A stretch of 64,000 bases of DNA, from the NCBI GenBank assembly GCA_037976565.1, contig CP137680.1, forward strand, positions 17,544,861 through 17,608,860, in the 5' to 3' direction. Under the pieces are notes generated by a model, which was not told the DNA's origin, did no database searches, and was given only the letters and a program-made list of their open reading frames with translations. The stretch is from Mesocentrotus franciscanus. Taxonomy: Eukaryota > Echinodermata > Echinoidea > Camarodonta > Strongylocentrotidae. Shown in pieces: positions 24,856 through 35,559 of the stretch; within the stretch, counting starts at the first letter, position 1; each line of letters starts with the position of its first letter. The position numbers were made by a program, and so were the translations under genes.

Positions 24856-25465
24856 TGTCTTATATAGTCTTAAATTAAAGAAAATCATACTGTTTCCAAC
24901 AATTTCTGTAAGGGAAAAAAATTCTCTGAACGCTTGGTATTTAATACGTTGTTTTGCTTGCTTAATCACCCGGATTTATTTACATCTAATGTGCATATCT
25001 GGAGTACATACATTTTCAATTTAAAAACAAATCATCAAAACGGATCTCGTGAATGATTGTAGAGTCATTAAAAATGTTAAAAGTCATTTTACGTGAAGTT
25101 GAACGTCGATCTTGCAAATGAAATTAGATACCGCAAATTATTTTGAACCGTCCATTAACGAGGGAAAATCTTTTTGTTTAGTTTCTGAAAATGCACTTAC
25201 TGATCTTCTCTCCTTTTAATTTTGTAGTATTACCGTTTTTTTTCAATCAGAGGAACTTTGCCCTTCCAGATCTTTCTTCCAAATGTTTCTTCCACAATAC
25301 GATTGTACTTCTTTTCAGAAAAGTTATTGCATAATATATCAAATAAAGGTAAAACAAAAAATAATGAATGTAAGGTTGCACCAGCAATTAACACTTAGAT
25401 AATGAACAGTTTTCATCTTTACATACATCGAAATGAATTCTGTCAAGCTGAGAAATATTTATACT

Positions 25466-25660
25466 TTAAAGGGAAATCCAACCTTCATAGCTAACTAAGG
25501 TCTAAAGGAAAGCACACAAATAAAAAAAGTAGACTGGTGAAAGTTTGAATGAAATCGGGGGAAAAATGAGAAAGTTATGCATTTTTGAAAGTTCTAATCA
25601 TTAGAGGTATGGGCTGTTCACATTGGCTGTATCGATAATGTCTCTGTGATGTAGTGGTGG
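25466..25660 (+). mobile_element. One arm of a long-TIR element
   Basis: TTTAAAGGGAAATCCAACC, GTGAAAGTTTGAATGAAATC and GAGAAAGTTATGCATTTTTG match the terminal arms of the elements at 7158-7913 and 44954-45548. No second arm was found nearby. Confidence 0.5.
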
Positions 25661-25936
25661 ACAACTTTCCCGATTGTTCCAACGCAACCAAACAAAAATA
25701 ATTCAAATATATTAATTTTTTCAGATATTTGTTACTCATGAGGGTCTATTCTCTTAAGAGGACCTATAATACTATGCTATCCATCGTGTATTTTGGTAGT
25801 GCCCCAAGGGAGAAGGCACTTAGGAGCAAAACAGAAATTTATGATATTTTTGAACACGATAAACGGGAGAGTTATCAACGACTATACGTCATATTCCACT
25901 GACCAAATTGCCAATTTGAGATTCGCATAGACTTAG

Positions 25937-26495
25937 TGATCTCAATTCAATTCAATTCATTTAATTCAATTCATTTTATTCATTTCCAATTTCAATAAAA
26001 ACAATACAAAGATACATACAATAATAAGCATTTGCAGTATATAAGAAAATGAAAATAGGGAACCAAAAAAAGGCCAAATGGCCTTGTTGAGGCATAGTTA
26101 CCCGAACAGTAGTTAAGAGATTTACTTATACAAACAAAAAAACTAAAAAAGACACATACATGACAAAACATGACGGGGCATCGATCATGGCAAGTAATAC
26201 AAATAGATGTAATCATTACAAAATCATAAATTTGAAAACAGGCATAGGTTACGTTGTATAATGTAAATATTGGTACAAGAATCATTGATATTTAGATGCT
26301 GCTTCAAATTTATTTTAAAATTTAAAATCTCATATTTCAAATATTCATAACTTTTTTTATTATTATTAGTCCGATCAATTTTGAATTTTCGCCATTCTTT
26401 TTTATCTAATTTTTCTGCTTTCAAACAATTGAACTTATTACAAGGGTTGGTTTGCGTCCAATCTTCAATAACCGAGCACATTGAAGAGGCCAATT
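25937..26495 (-). mobile_element. LINE 3' end remnant, minus strand
   Basis: On the minus strand the segment ends in AATGAATAAAATGAATTG with tandem GAATT repeats. Just upstream is GGGTAACTATGCCTCAACAA, then GGCCATTTGGCC. The frame at 26493-26224 (89 residues, KYEILNFKINLKQHL) resembles the short coding end of a LINE. Confidence 0.55.
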
Positions 26496-28068
26496 AGTGC
26501 ACTAATACTCGAGGGAGAGAGTCTTGGCTTTTCATAATGCTGAATGCGAGTAATACGTGTTATCTTTGTCTATGATCTCCCTTTTAGCACTTAGCTTAAT
26601 ATAAGACGTTATCAGATCTTACATTTTGTGGTATTATGCGAGAAAACAAAGTGCCCCGTTGTATACTTTTCACTGTTATTGTTCCACAGGGCAAAAAATT
26701 ATCATAACAATAACAATTATTTAAAAACGCATTCCCCCCTTTAAAAAAAAAAAAATCTCTGCTATCATTTTTCATTTGGGAATATATTGAATATCAATAG
26801 GGCTGAAATTAGATATTAAAATAATAAGAACCAACATAGCTCAGTAATGTTCAATTCTGGCATAGCGATTTGTTTTTGTTTTCGAATGAAACTTGTTAAA
26901 TATGGTCTCGTGCTGATTTACTTGGAACAGAGTGTGCATCAAAAGTTGATCCAAATATTTGTATGTTCCTCTCTTGGTTTTGGGTAAATTTTAGTGTAAA
27001 ATAAGTGAAAGGAACTCCAAATCGAGGCTCTCACTCAAGTAACAGCACTGCATCACAAAAGGTTTGTACTAATCGCCACGCAAAAATGAAAAAATGAAAA
27101 ATACTTAAGAAAAATCAAAATAGAAAGAAAATAGTCGTGTTCTTTTTTATTCTTCTTTTTTAATCTTTTTAAAATTCTTTACACGTATCAGTCGCTTATG
27201 ATAAATCAGATCCTGGCCAGTTTTATTTTAATTATTTTCTTTACCTCTCATTAATTTTGTTTGCTATTTATTTATAAAGAAAAAACATCACAGCAGCTTA
27301 AAGTTGCAAGTATGTTGCTAGTTCTCACACTTATAGAGCATTACGTTTTCTTTTTTTTTAAAACAAAACCAAAGGTTGACTGTCCCTCTGACATGAAAAC
27401 GTGTGGAATACCAATCCAGGTCATCAAAATTACACGTATGTATTGCTCAGAACAAATGCAGCGAAGGAGACGTGTATCAAATAAATTACTCCTACATCAA
27501 TTTTACATTATTTCAATTTGGAAAACAGGCCGGGAGAAAAAAAAACTGATTATATAGCAGTTAGGTCTCAATGGGAAGTAGATTAGATAGTCAGCAAGGG
27601 AATACCCCTCATCTATATTATGCCTTTGATTAACATTATACAAAAAGTCTATCAAAACCACACTAACAAATGGAGGCAATGGTAAACTCGTTGTTAATAT
27701 TTCCAAGTAAGCTGTTATTTCAATTGTTGGAGGACCATATTGTAAGGAAGCACTCAAGTACTCATCATTTATTCCAAGATACCATGTATTATTCCAGGTA
27801 ACCTAGGAAACTGAACAGAAAGCTTAGCTTTTCTTCAAGAGATCTGTGGATAAACATGGTAATATTTCGTCAGGGTACTGAAATAATAAATAGGCCTGCT
27901 GTAATCAGCATGATCATAAGGAAAGAGAATGTTTTAAAAACTCTTATTTTTATCATCAGTAAATGCGAAACCGAAATGATGAATTGCTCATTTTAGAGAA
28001 TGGTTTGAAGTTTGTTAATGGTAATACCCTTTCAACTCTAATTATGTTTAGTTACTTTCTTGTATTTA
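26496..28068. other. No gene or clear repeat seen
   Basis: AT-rich; frames at 27261-27757 are low-complexity or lack domains. Confidence 0.5.
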
Positions 28069-28303
28069 TATACAGTTAACAACTAAATTATTCATACCCT
28101 TTAAATACCAAGTATTGTAATTTTAGCTGTATGTGAGAAATCAATTTGGCCCGTTTTATGTTTCTTGAAAATGTGACATATCAAAGCTTACATCTAAAAG
28201 TATTCAACGAAGGCCCTAATTCAAGCAGTCCACCTATCGTTCTTGAGTTACGAAAAACATCAAATTTACAAGGGGTATGAATAATTTAGCTGTTAACTGT
28301 ATA
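28069..28303. mobile_element. TA-flanked MITE (Tc1/mariner-like)
   Basis: Termini TATACAGTTAAC and GTTAACTGTATA are perfect inverted repeats with TA at the ends, and ACTAAATTATTCATACCCTT is also mirrored. TA target duplication and the CAGTT start fit a Tc1/mariner-mobilised MITE. Confidence 0.7.
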
Positions 28304-28726
28304 GATATAATTATATCCCTTCTATGAATATTCATGAGTTTTCTAAATAGATGATTGGTCAATTGGTGGTCACGTGATAAAGTATAATTTCACTATTAAA
28401 AAGAAATCTCTGCCAGAGCTCCGAATATTTTCCATTATTTTTTCCTTGGCAGAACTGCGCATGCTCTCTTTGAGATTTTCAGGTAGATAAGCATTGTGAC
28501 ATCACTCGTTCAATCAAAAGTAATGCGCAATTAGTGCGTTTATTAAATGCGCGTTAATATAACTGTGCGTAGGTTGACATGAGAATAAATTGTCATTGTC
28601 ATTGATAGCGCGTTAAAAACCATATGCCAGCCAATCATTAAGTCCAACGTTGACCTTACACTGATCTTTAAAGGGATTTTTCAACATTGGTGTTAAATCG
28701 GTTCGGATCGTGGAAGGGATATAAAA

Positions 28727-28880
28727 CAAATATACCAAGCATTTAGTTCGTAAGAATAGTGGAAATTACATATCTTCGGAGGGACTGGCAATAGTTACTA
28801 TTGTTTGTAAAATAGTACTATGCCAGTCCCTCCTCAGATAAATAATTTCCACTATTCTTTCTCACAGCTTGGTATATTTG
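28727..28880. repeat. Fold-back element, arms about 70 bp
   Basis: CAAATATACCAAGC at 28727 and GCTTGGTATATTTG at 28867-28880 close a long imperfect stem that also pairs GAATAGTGGAAATTA and GGAGGGACTGGCA with their complements. The loop is about 16 bases. Confidence 0.75.
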
Positions 28881-28931
28881 TATAATATAATTCTAACGAA
28901 ACCACTTCTGGGCTAGTTCTGTGGGCTATGA

Positions 28932-29198
28932 AGGCCAAAAGCTTTATTCCAGTATAGATCTGATCATCTGCATCATTATAATGATGAAATCGTACTTTCA
29001 GGTTTAGAATCTACATGTTTATTCAACAAAATGTTGTCTGTGGATCGTATCGATCGCGTAACGGATAAAAGGAAGCCATTGCCGCATAGTCCCATCAATG
29101 TCCCTCTTAATAAGGGTGCCAGAAACCATGAGTCGGCACGCTTTATGATTGATGAAGCAAAAAAAAAATACCGAAAAGCAGAGACTTCCATAACGTAA
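28932..29198 (+). CDS. Coding-like ORF of unknown function
   Basis: An 88-codon open frame after TGA 28929-28931, with an internal ATG at 29031 giving 55 residues (MLSVDRIDRVTDKRKPLPHS...). Codon composition looks coding and the product is basic and hydrophilic. It may be a fragment of a retrotransposon ORF1 or a lone exon. I do not recognise it. Confidence 0.2.
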   Translation, partial: RPKALFQYRSDHLHHYNDEIVLSGLESTCLFNKMLSVDRIDRVTDKRKPLPHSPINVPLNKGARNHESARFMIDEAKKKYRKAETSIT

Positions 29199-30043
29199 TT
29201 TCAGAAGTAATACGCGACGGATCACCTAATAATCCCCCACAAATTAAGACTCGAGGGGACAACTCTCTCTTTTCGATTTACGGGGATCAATATTTCCTCC
29301 TCGTTTGCAATGAAATTGGCTTGAATCCGTTGAATTATGATGATCAAACAATGGCAATGTTTAAGCATGGAAGTTTATTAGTCCATGGTTTAAGGCACAG
29401 ATGCGTTCGAAGGACTGAAACACTTAAGGGCCAGTGACATAGCGTTGGTTGGGGAGGAGTGGGGGGTCTGAATAGAAATCCACCCTCCAACCTATTTCAT
29501 GATACGGACATTTATTTCATTATCATGTTCTCGCTTTTCTCTATTTTACATCTTTCTCACCAGTCTTTCTCATCCTTCCGTCTGTATTTCTGTGTCTGTG
29601 TCTGTGCCTTTTTATGTCTTTCTACCTCCCCCTTTCCTACTCCCTTTCCTTACCCCCTCTCTCTCTCTTTGCCTTTCAATGTGAGGGGAATGGGGGGGGG
29701 GCACTAGCTACTTGTTATTGCGGAAAAGTAACTGTCAATCTTTCGCAAATCGTATGATAAATGAGAATTATTCACTCAAAGGGTTTCATGTTCCAATCAT
29801 TATGCTCCTGGCAGGAAGGCTCTATTTTCTTGTTGCAAAATCGGCAATCTCGAGGGATCTCATGAACTGTTTCTCGAATAGATAAACTGATACCCATCTC
29901 GTCTAGTTGGCGTAGCTACTGAAGGCGCGATGGCGCGCACCAACCACCTCCCAACTTATTGAATGTCGGGAGGGGGGGGGGAGAAAAAAATAGAAACCGC
30001 CAAAGGAAGGAGAACGCTGTTATTCATTTACCTAGCAAGACTA
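29199..30043. other. No gene seen
   Basis: Includes a CT/GT-rich patch near 29530-29680 and poly(G) runs near 29690 and 29970. Confidence 0.5.
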
Positions 30044-30336
30044 AAGGTGACGTGGTCTAGTGGGTAAGTCCCCGCACTGAGAACTACAAGGCACGGGGGT
30101 TCGAATCCCTACCACAGCACTAACGTCCTTGGCAAGACGTTAATCTGCATTTGCCACACTCCACCCAGGTGAGGTTTGTACCTGGCAGGAATAAACTCTT
30201 TGAAATACTAGAGCGCTGTAATTAGAAAGCAGCCATGTTAAAGCTGGGGTCATAGAAATGGGGCGCCAGGAGTGTCAAAGTATGGCAGACGTAAGAGCTA
30301 TAAAAAGAGCACATTATTATCATTATTTATTACTAT
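30044..30336 (+). mobile_element. tRNA-derived SINE
   Basis: The head contains an A box (TGGTCTAGTGGGTAAG, 30053-30068) and a B box (GGTTCGAATCC, 30098-30108), spaced as in a tRNA gene. The acceptor and anticodon stems are not intact, so this is a SINE and not a tRNA gene. The body has GCAAGACGTTAATCTGCATT and CACTCCACCCAGGTG, shared with the copy at 33793-34001. It ends in ATT repeats. Confidence 0.85.
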
Positions 30337-30452
30337 AGGGCCCCATCCTATGATGCCAATGAACCTTCAGTGCCTGTACCCACGCTACCCAAGGCCCTCA
30401 AGGACAACTGAAGAGGCAACCCTGTTTGAATAAAACGGAAAATAAATAAATA
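30337..30452 (+). mobile_element. LINE 3' tail with AAAT repeats
   Basis: AACTGAAGAGGCAACCCTGT followed by TTGAATAAAACGG and AAAT repeats, directly abutting the SINE. Same tail type as 23300-23397. Confidence 0.55.
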
Positions 30453-31099
30453 CCCTACGGACCGGAATGCGAATTTCTACCGCCATAGTTCTGTTATGAA
30501 CACTATTAAATTGAAGTCGTATATTTGAAACGTAATCATAACAATAAGCTTGCCAGTTTTATGTATGTATTGTAGCCTACAAAGATGCAAGAATTTATTT
30601 GAAGGTACAAAACTGTTCCACTAGAATTTGCGTTGACCACAAAAAGGGGCGCGAGTTGACCAAGAGCTCCATTTTTTTACAAGATTTAATCCATTTTAAC
30701 CCCAGATTTTTCTCATGTATACTATTTATAGCTTTGTATATTTTCTTTCTTTTTTTTTCTTTTCTTCCTCTTTTCTCTTTTTCTTTCTCTCCTTTTTTCT
30801 TCTTCTTTCTTTCGTTTTATTATTGCATTTTGCAAAAGAAAAGGTGACCGAACCAAATTAACATGGAACCTACAGTGAATGAATATAGGCATACATTATA
30901 GGGGAGGGGGCTTGAGAGGCCATAAGGACAAGATTCAAAACCGTCCCTGTTCTCTTCCTCTTTAGGCTGTTCAGTTGCCATGTTACTATTATTGGGAGGT
31001 CAAGAACCTCGATTGGTTCGATTGAAGATGGATTAGACACGATTGGGGACTGACCCATCCGGATCTACTTTTCTTTTCATGAACCCTTGAGATCCCAGT

Positions 31100-31155
31100 G
31101 GAACCCCTTATCGGTGAACCGCTCGCACCGACACTATTCATCAAACTCTTTCTCA
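31100..31155 (+). repeat. Isolated unit of a degenerate tandem repeat
   Basis: Contains GGTGAACCGCTCGCACCGAC and TTCATCAAACTCTTTCTCA, the same phrase that recurs at about 31391, 31521 and 31620. It is separated from those copies by the palindrome at 31156-31277. Confidence 0.5.
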
Positions 31156-31277
31156 TACCTCAGTCACACTAACGACACCTGCACCAGACCGACTAAAGAC
31201 CGAACACAAATTAACATTACCCCAAATAGGCAAAAAATCGGTTGGTCTGGAGTCGGTTTGGCGGTGTGATGGAGGTA
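31156..31277. mobile_element. 122-bp palindromic MITE
   Basis: TACCTCAGTCACAC and GTGTGATGGAGGTA are imperfect inverted termini; CACCAGACCGACT and GGTCTGGAGTCGG pair inside. It seems to have inserted into a run of degenerate tandem repeats. Confidence 0.65.
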
Positions 31278-31299
31278 TTACCTTGCCAATGTTTGGTGC

Positions 31300-31730
31300 C
31301 AAATAAAAAATCAGGTTGTTTCACCGCAGATCGAGATGGCTGGGCGTTACTCGGGATGGTTCGAAGTCATCGCGCTGGCATCGACGCCATTCATCAAACT
31401 CTTTCTCAGATTGACAATGTTGCCGGCGAATTGGACACCGAGCTGGATCTATCGGCAAGGATCGTCGCGGGTCGGTGTTGCATGGGATGGTTCGGTGCCA
31501 TCTCGCTGGCATCGACGCCATTCATTAAACTCTTCACTCAGCCAATTTTCGTCCCAACTGGGACACCGAGCCGACTTGACAATGATCAGGATGATTTGGT
31601 GCTATCCATACTCACGATTCCTCAAACTCTTTCTCGCTTCGCCAATTTTTTTATGCCGAATGGGACATCGAACTGGTTCGACGCAAATCTGGATGACTCG
31701 GTGCTCACGACGAGCATTTCCAGCTTAATA
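31300..31730 (+). repeat. GC-richer degenerate tandem repeat, about 100-130 bp unit
   Basis: Units share TTCATCAAACTCTTTCTCA, GGGACACCGAGC and GATGACTCGGTGCTCACGA-like phrases, about 130 and 100 bp apart. Open frames of 175 and 130 codons cross it, but both follow from the repeat and have no recognisable domain. Base composition is clearly higher in GC than the surroundings. Confidence 0.55.
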
Positions 31731-31959
31731 ATCCAGCGACTTTCATTTAAAGGCCGAGGTTACGTGTAGGACCTTTGTTGCGTGCAGTTGCCATTCAGTT
31801 ACACTTTGAAAGAAAACAAATATTTGTTTTGGCCTTTCTTTTTCCTTGAGGCGGTTTACCGCATCCCATCTGAACGACCCTTACTGCTCAGGCAACCGAC
31901 GCGTGGTATGCAACAGGTAAACATACTATGCATCCGTGACGCATGCCATCCGCACCTTT

Positions 31960-32118
31960 ACAGCCAATCTTTTTCCCGAGTTTATCCTCGACATAATCGT
32001 TCCATGACGTCACCATCCGAAAGACGTCACTCAGTTTCGAACCTGCTTCCTCGGCTGAATCAGTTTGTAACTTCCACTGTTAGCTGGATTACAGGCGCAC
32101 GCCACAACGCCTAGTTTT
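31960..32118 (-). ncRNA. Alu/7SL-domain-like sequence, probably a SINE head
   Basis: On the minus strand the segment starts near 32115 with GGCGTTGTGGCGTGCGCC, then TGTAATCCAGCTA, closely resembling the 5' Alu domain of SRP (7SL) RNA, including the UGUAA turn motif. About 50 bases on lies GGTTCGAAACTGAG (about 32028-32041), a good polymerase III B box. The GGAAACGGAGCAGG-type helix 8 of the SRP RNA S domain is not found downstream, so it is not a complete 7SL gene. A poly(T) run (on plus) flanks its 5' side. Confidence 0.45.
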
Positions 32119-33689
32119 TTTTTAAATATGTAGCCTTATTTTCACTTGCACATTATTATCTTCAGATTGACTCCCTTGCATTATGAAGTAAAACACATAG
32201 GAAGGACATTGATTTGTATCATCGTCATAAAAACTAATATATGTATCGTCATCACCACCAATAAATCACCATCATCTTCATAAAAATCAATAGCATCATC
32301 ATTTCAGGACTGTCAATAATTTCTTTGTATTTGCTTTTCATTTTGAAATGATAAATTTAATATTTGTATTGCTCTCCGCATTTATTTATTTTTCCGCCAA
32401 TCAGATGGTTCGTTGTTCCATCCTGTTTATCGTCTTGGAATTAACCAACCATCTATTCCTTCGCCGTCCTCGGTCCTACATTTCTGTTCCGTCTACTCTG
32501 CTGCTAGCATAGAACTTGGTCGATGAAAGCCCCCCCCCCCACCCTCCCCAGCCCCCGCACCCCTCTCTTCTCACTAAAAATGAAAATAGGTTGGATCAGG
32601 AGTTTACATCGTCTAGAGTTTTAGCTTTACTAATGATATATTACATGCTCAACCAAGCACATCATGCCCGATTGCCGAGAGAAAATAAACTACAAACAAA
32701 CCCCGTTCGACATATCTTTTTTCTACTTTCTTCATGTATAAAATATCGATAATTATATCACATTAGACGGTAAATCGATGTAATATGCAAAATTTCAGAG
32801 GGGAATAACGTCTGCAGTTATTCAAAAAAAAAAACTTTTGAATTTCTAATCATATTAGTAATGATAATGTCCCTAGTCTTAGGCTCGGTACACGACATGT
32901 TTCTTTATGACGTCATGTTCACTTTTAGAAGTGTCTTACGGACAAAGATGTTATGGAGATTCCTATTTGACGTCATAGCTTGTCTGTAATTATTCAAAAT
33001 TTCCATACAGTAGAAAATCATTGATAACATTGATAAAAATTAATTTAATTGAAACAAAAATGAATTGAAGAGGTGGGATAATGTGAAATGTAAGAGGAAA
33101 TAGAGAGGGGAAGATAAAGAGAGAGGCAGACAAAGAGAGACAGAGACAGACAGATAGACAGAGAGTAGCGTGACATATATTATATATATATAGCTGGTTA
33201 CTTTGTGTGATTTTTTGGGGTATTTTTAAAAATTCGATTTGGGGTGAGGCACTTGCCTCCTCCGTCTCTCCACTAGCCTACTATGTACATCATTGATTTT
33301 GTCCACTTTATAGTCGAGGCGCGAAATGCATCCCTATACTATCCTCCGATGTATGGTAAGATCGAGGCACCATGTCACCGGATTCGAGCGGCCAACATCA
33401 GCGGGCTTTACAGGTGTCAAAATGCATCTCGTTTTGTAACTAAATTCTAGTGTCTTCTTTCGTCACCACACGTTCTAGTTTCTAGCATTCAAACATAGCT
33501 TGAATACAAACATGCATTTGATTGCGTCAGCAACACTGCTTTAATATGGGTGTCCAAACTGCCTGAGTTTTCAATACGTAATATGGAAAACTAGATAATA
33601 ATAATAATAATTATAGTACTTATACTCATAATAATAATAATATATCTCCTAATGATAATTATAATGATAATGATAAAAATAATAACAAT
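32119..33689. other. No gene seen
   Basis: AT-rich with a poly(C) patch at 32530-32570 and the GA tract noted separately. Confidence 0.5.
33115..33166. repeat. GA/CAGA low-complexity tract
   Basis: Tandem AGAGAGACAGAGACAGACAG-like sequence with no coding content. Confidence 0.7.
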
Positions 33690-33713
33690 ACTACTTCTAC
33701 TACTACTACTATT

Positions 33714-33766
<53 letters not shown>

Positions 33767-33802
33767 AAACTACTACTTCTACTTCTACTACTACTAATAA
33801 TA
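33690..33802. repeat. CTA trinucleotide microsatellite
   Basis: ACT/CTA units uninterrupted from about 33714 to 33765, then imperfect. It adjoins the 3' end of the minus-strand SINE and may have grown from that SINE's tail. Confidence 0.9.
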
Positions 33803-34001
33803 ATGATATATAGCGCAGCTACAATATTAAATTACTCTGCTGCGCTTAATACAAAGTATCACACCATTACCCCGGCTGTAGCTGTGCCGCCATAACAAGG
33901 TGGCTAAAGCATTCAAATAATTTTTTCCTACCGGGTACCCATGTACTATACACCTGGATGGAGAGTGGCAAATGTAGATTAATGTCTTGCAAAAGGATAT
34001 T
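33793..34001 (-). mobile_element. SINE body, minus strand, head truncated
   Basis: In reverse complement it reads TTGCAAGACATTAATCTACA, then TTTGCCACTCTCCATCCAGG and later AGCTGCGCTATATATC followed by ATT-like repeats. This matches the body of the SINE at 30044-30336. The tRNA-like promoter region is missing. Confidence 0.65.
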
Positions 34002-34417
34002 AGTATAGATTAATGTATCAAATTACATAGTATATGTTATGGTCCTTCTGTATTATGAGGGGCGTCGGTAAGGGGGGGGGGTGGTAATGATCTTCTGTAT
34101 GTTTTGGGGGAGTGGAGGGGGAGAGTTTGTTGGGAGGAAATATCGTGCGTGTACATTTTGGGATGTGATGAAAATTATCTTTTAAAGGAACGCTCGAGAG
34201 CATTTTGTTCAGTCATCCCCGCCTCTTTCCATTTTTTATTCAGAATATTTCTCTTCCCTCTACTTCTTTTAGAATGCACCTCCACCCTTCCCCCTTCGAC
34301 CGAGAATGCTTTGGCGACTCCGGGTTGATTTTTTTAACGACATTGTATCTATCCTCAAATTAGCCTGCTGTCAGTAAGGACGACAAAGAAGTGGCGCGTT
34401 ACATTTAGGTTGCTGAC

Positions 34418-34552
34418 ATGGCTGAGGGAGCGCAGGTCGAAACGGCTCTAGGCACCTTGTACCCCCAATCAAAGTGTCAATCGATGGTCATTGAAGGACG
34501 TCTGGCTTTGGTGGGAGGTGTTGGATGTTTTGCCTGGCTTGAAGTGTCCTGA
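34418..34552 (+). CDS. Small coding-like ORF, 44 residues
   Basis: An ATG in good context (GACATGG) begins a frame that reads MAEGAQVETALGTLYPQSKC and ends at TGA 34550-34552. Composition is coding-like, but the opposite strand is also open here. No family is recognised. It could be a first exon or chance. Confidence 0.18.
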   Translation: MAEGAQVETALGTLYPQSKCQSMVIEGRLALVGGVGCFAWLEVS

Positions 34553-34632
34553 CGTCCGCGATACTGTTTCCTCGGAAGTTACACGAGCTTTCTCTCTAGT
34601 AGATCCGTGATGTTTCCAAACGATTCCTTTGA

Positions 34633-34710
34633 AAGAGAGAGAGAAAAGAGATAGAGAGAGGAGAGAGAGAGAGAGAGAGAGGGGGAGAGAACAAGGGGAG
34701 AAGAGAGGGG
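34633..34710. repeat. GA microsatellite
   Basis: GA-rich run with AGAGAA interruptions. Confidence 0.9.
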
Positions 34711-35559
34711 CTTCGCAAGGAGGACATGTGATATATAGGATAGTGGAAAGTGCTTCCAACCATCCGACCATGGGGCAAAAAGGGGAACATCTTCAGTTTG
34801 TGAAAGGGGCACCTACAAAGAGCGAATGAAAAAGGTCTGATGAATGAACTACACTCTGAATAAAAGAACGTTTCAACCTTGAACCAAAGTCCCAAGAACA
34901 GCACCTCAGCGGTTTGTAATTGAACCAGAGTTGCATGAAACGTGTCCCTCTTGTGGCTTGCAGCACCTGTAGGTCCAGAGGGCTGAATGTCAGGCAGATC
35001 CAAAGGGCAGGAAGCTTAGTATAGGGGTAACTGCAAAAAGCTACAGAGTAAAATAATACCGCCCTGCCCCACTCATCATCATTATACCCTGGGCTTAGAA
35101 AATTCTTTACATCATATACCCAGAAAATCATCTCTGGAACTCCTTTCCTTTTAATCTAAACATGGACACTCCGGTAGGTCTATATGCTTTAAAAGAGTAA
35201 GAAGGAACCCATCATCAAAACAATTTTTATAGGACCACATGCTACCAATGTCCCATTAGAAAGCATATTGCATATGCATTTGGAGAAAATAACCCGGCTA
35301 CACTGATGAATACTGAGGTGAACCGTAAAACGACATTCATTAAGAAACAGTCATCGACATTCACATCCGGAAATATTTTTTCACACCCCCCCCAAAAAAA
35401 AAAGGCATCCGACATCCTTATTAGTAGAATATACAATGTTTATCTGTATCGGGTACAAAAGTTCACGAAGGGTCGATTCCACTAATTAATTTTCATTCTG
35501 ATGATCCAGCGGTAAGTGCTCTTACTAGTTACATAACAAATACTCAATTTCATAATCTT
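34711..35559. other. No supported gene
   Basis: Minus-strand frames of 112-135 codons cross 34600-35130 but contain the GA tract in antisense and no domain. The last 100 bp may be the LINE 5' region. Confidence 0.4.

Noticed and set aside
30044..30120. tRNA gene
   Set aside because: The A and B boxes are good but the acceptor and anticodon stems do not pair, and the sequence continues into a SINE body.
31960..32118. Complete SRP (7SL) RNA gene
   Set aside because: Only the Alu-domain-like part is recognisable; the conserved S-domain helix 8 sequence is not found downstream.
34596..35131. Minus-strand frames of 112-135 codons
   Set aside because: Partly the antisense of a GA tract, with no recognisable domain and no splice context.
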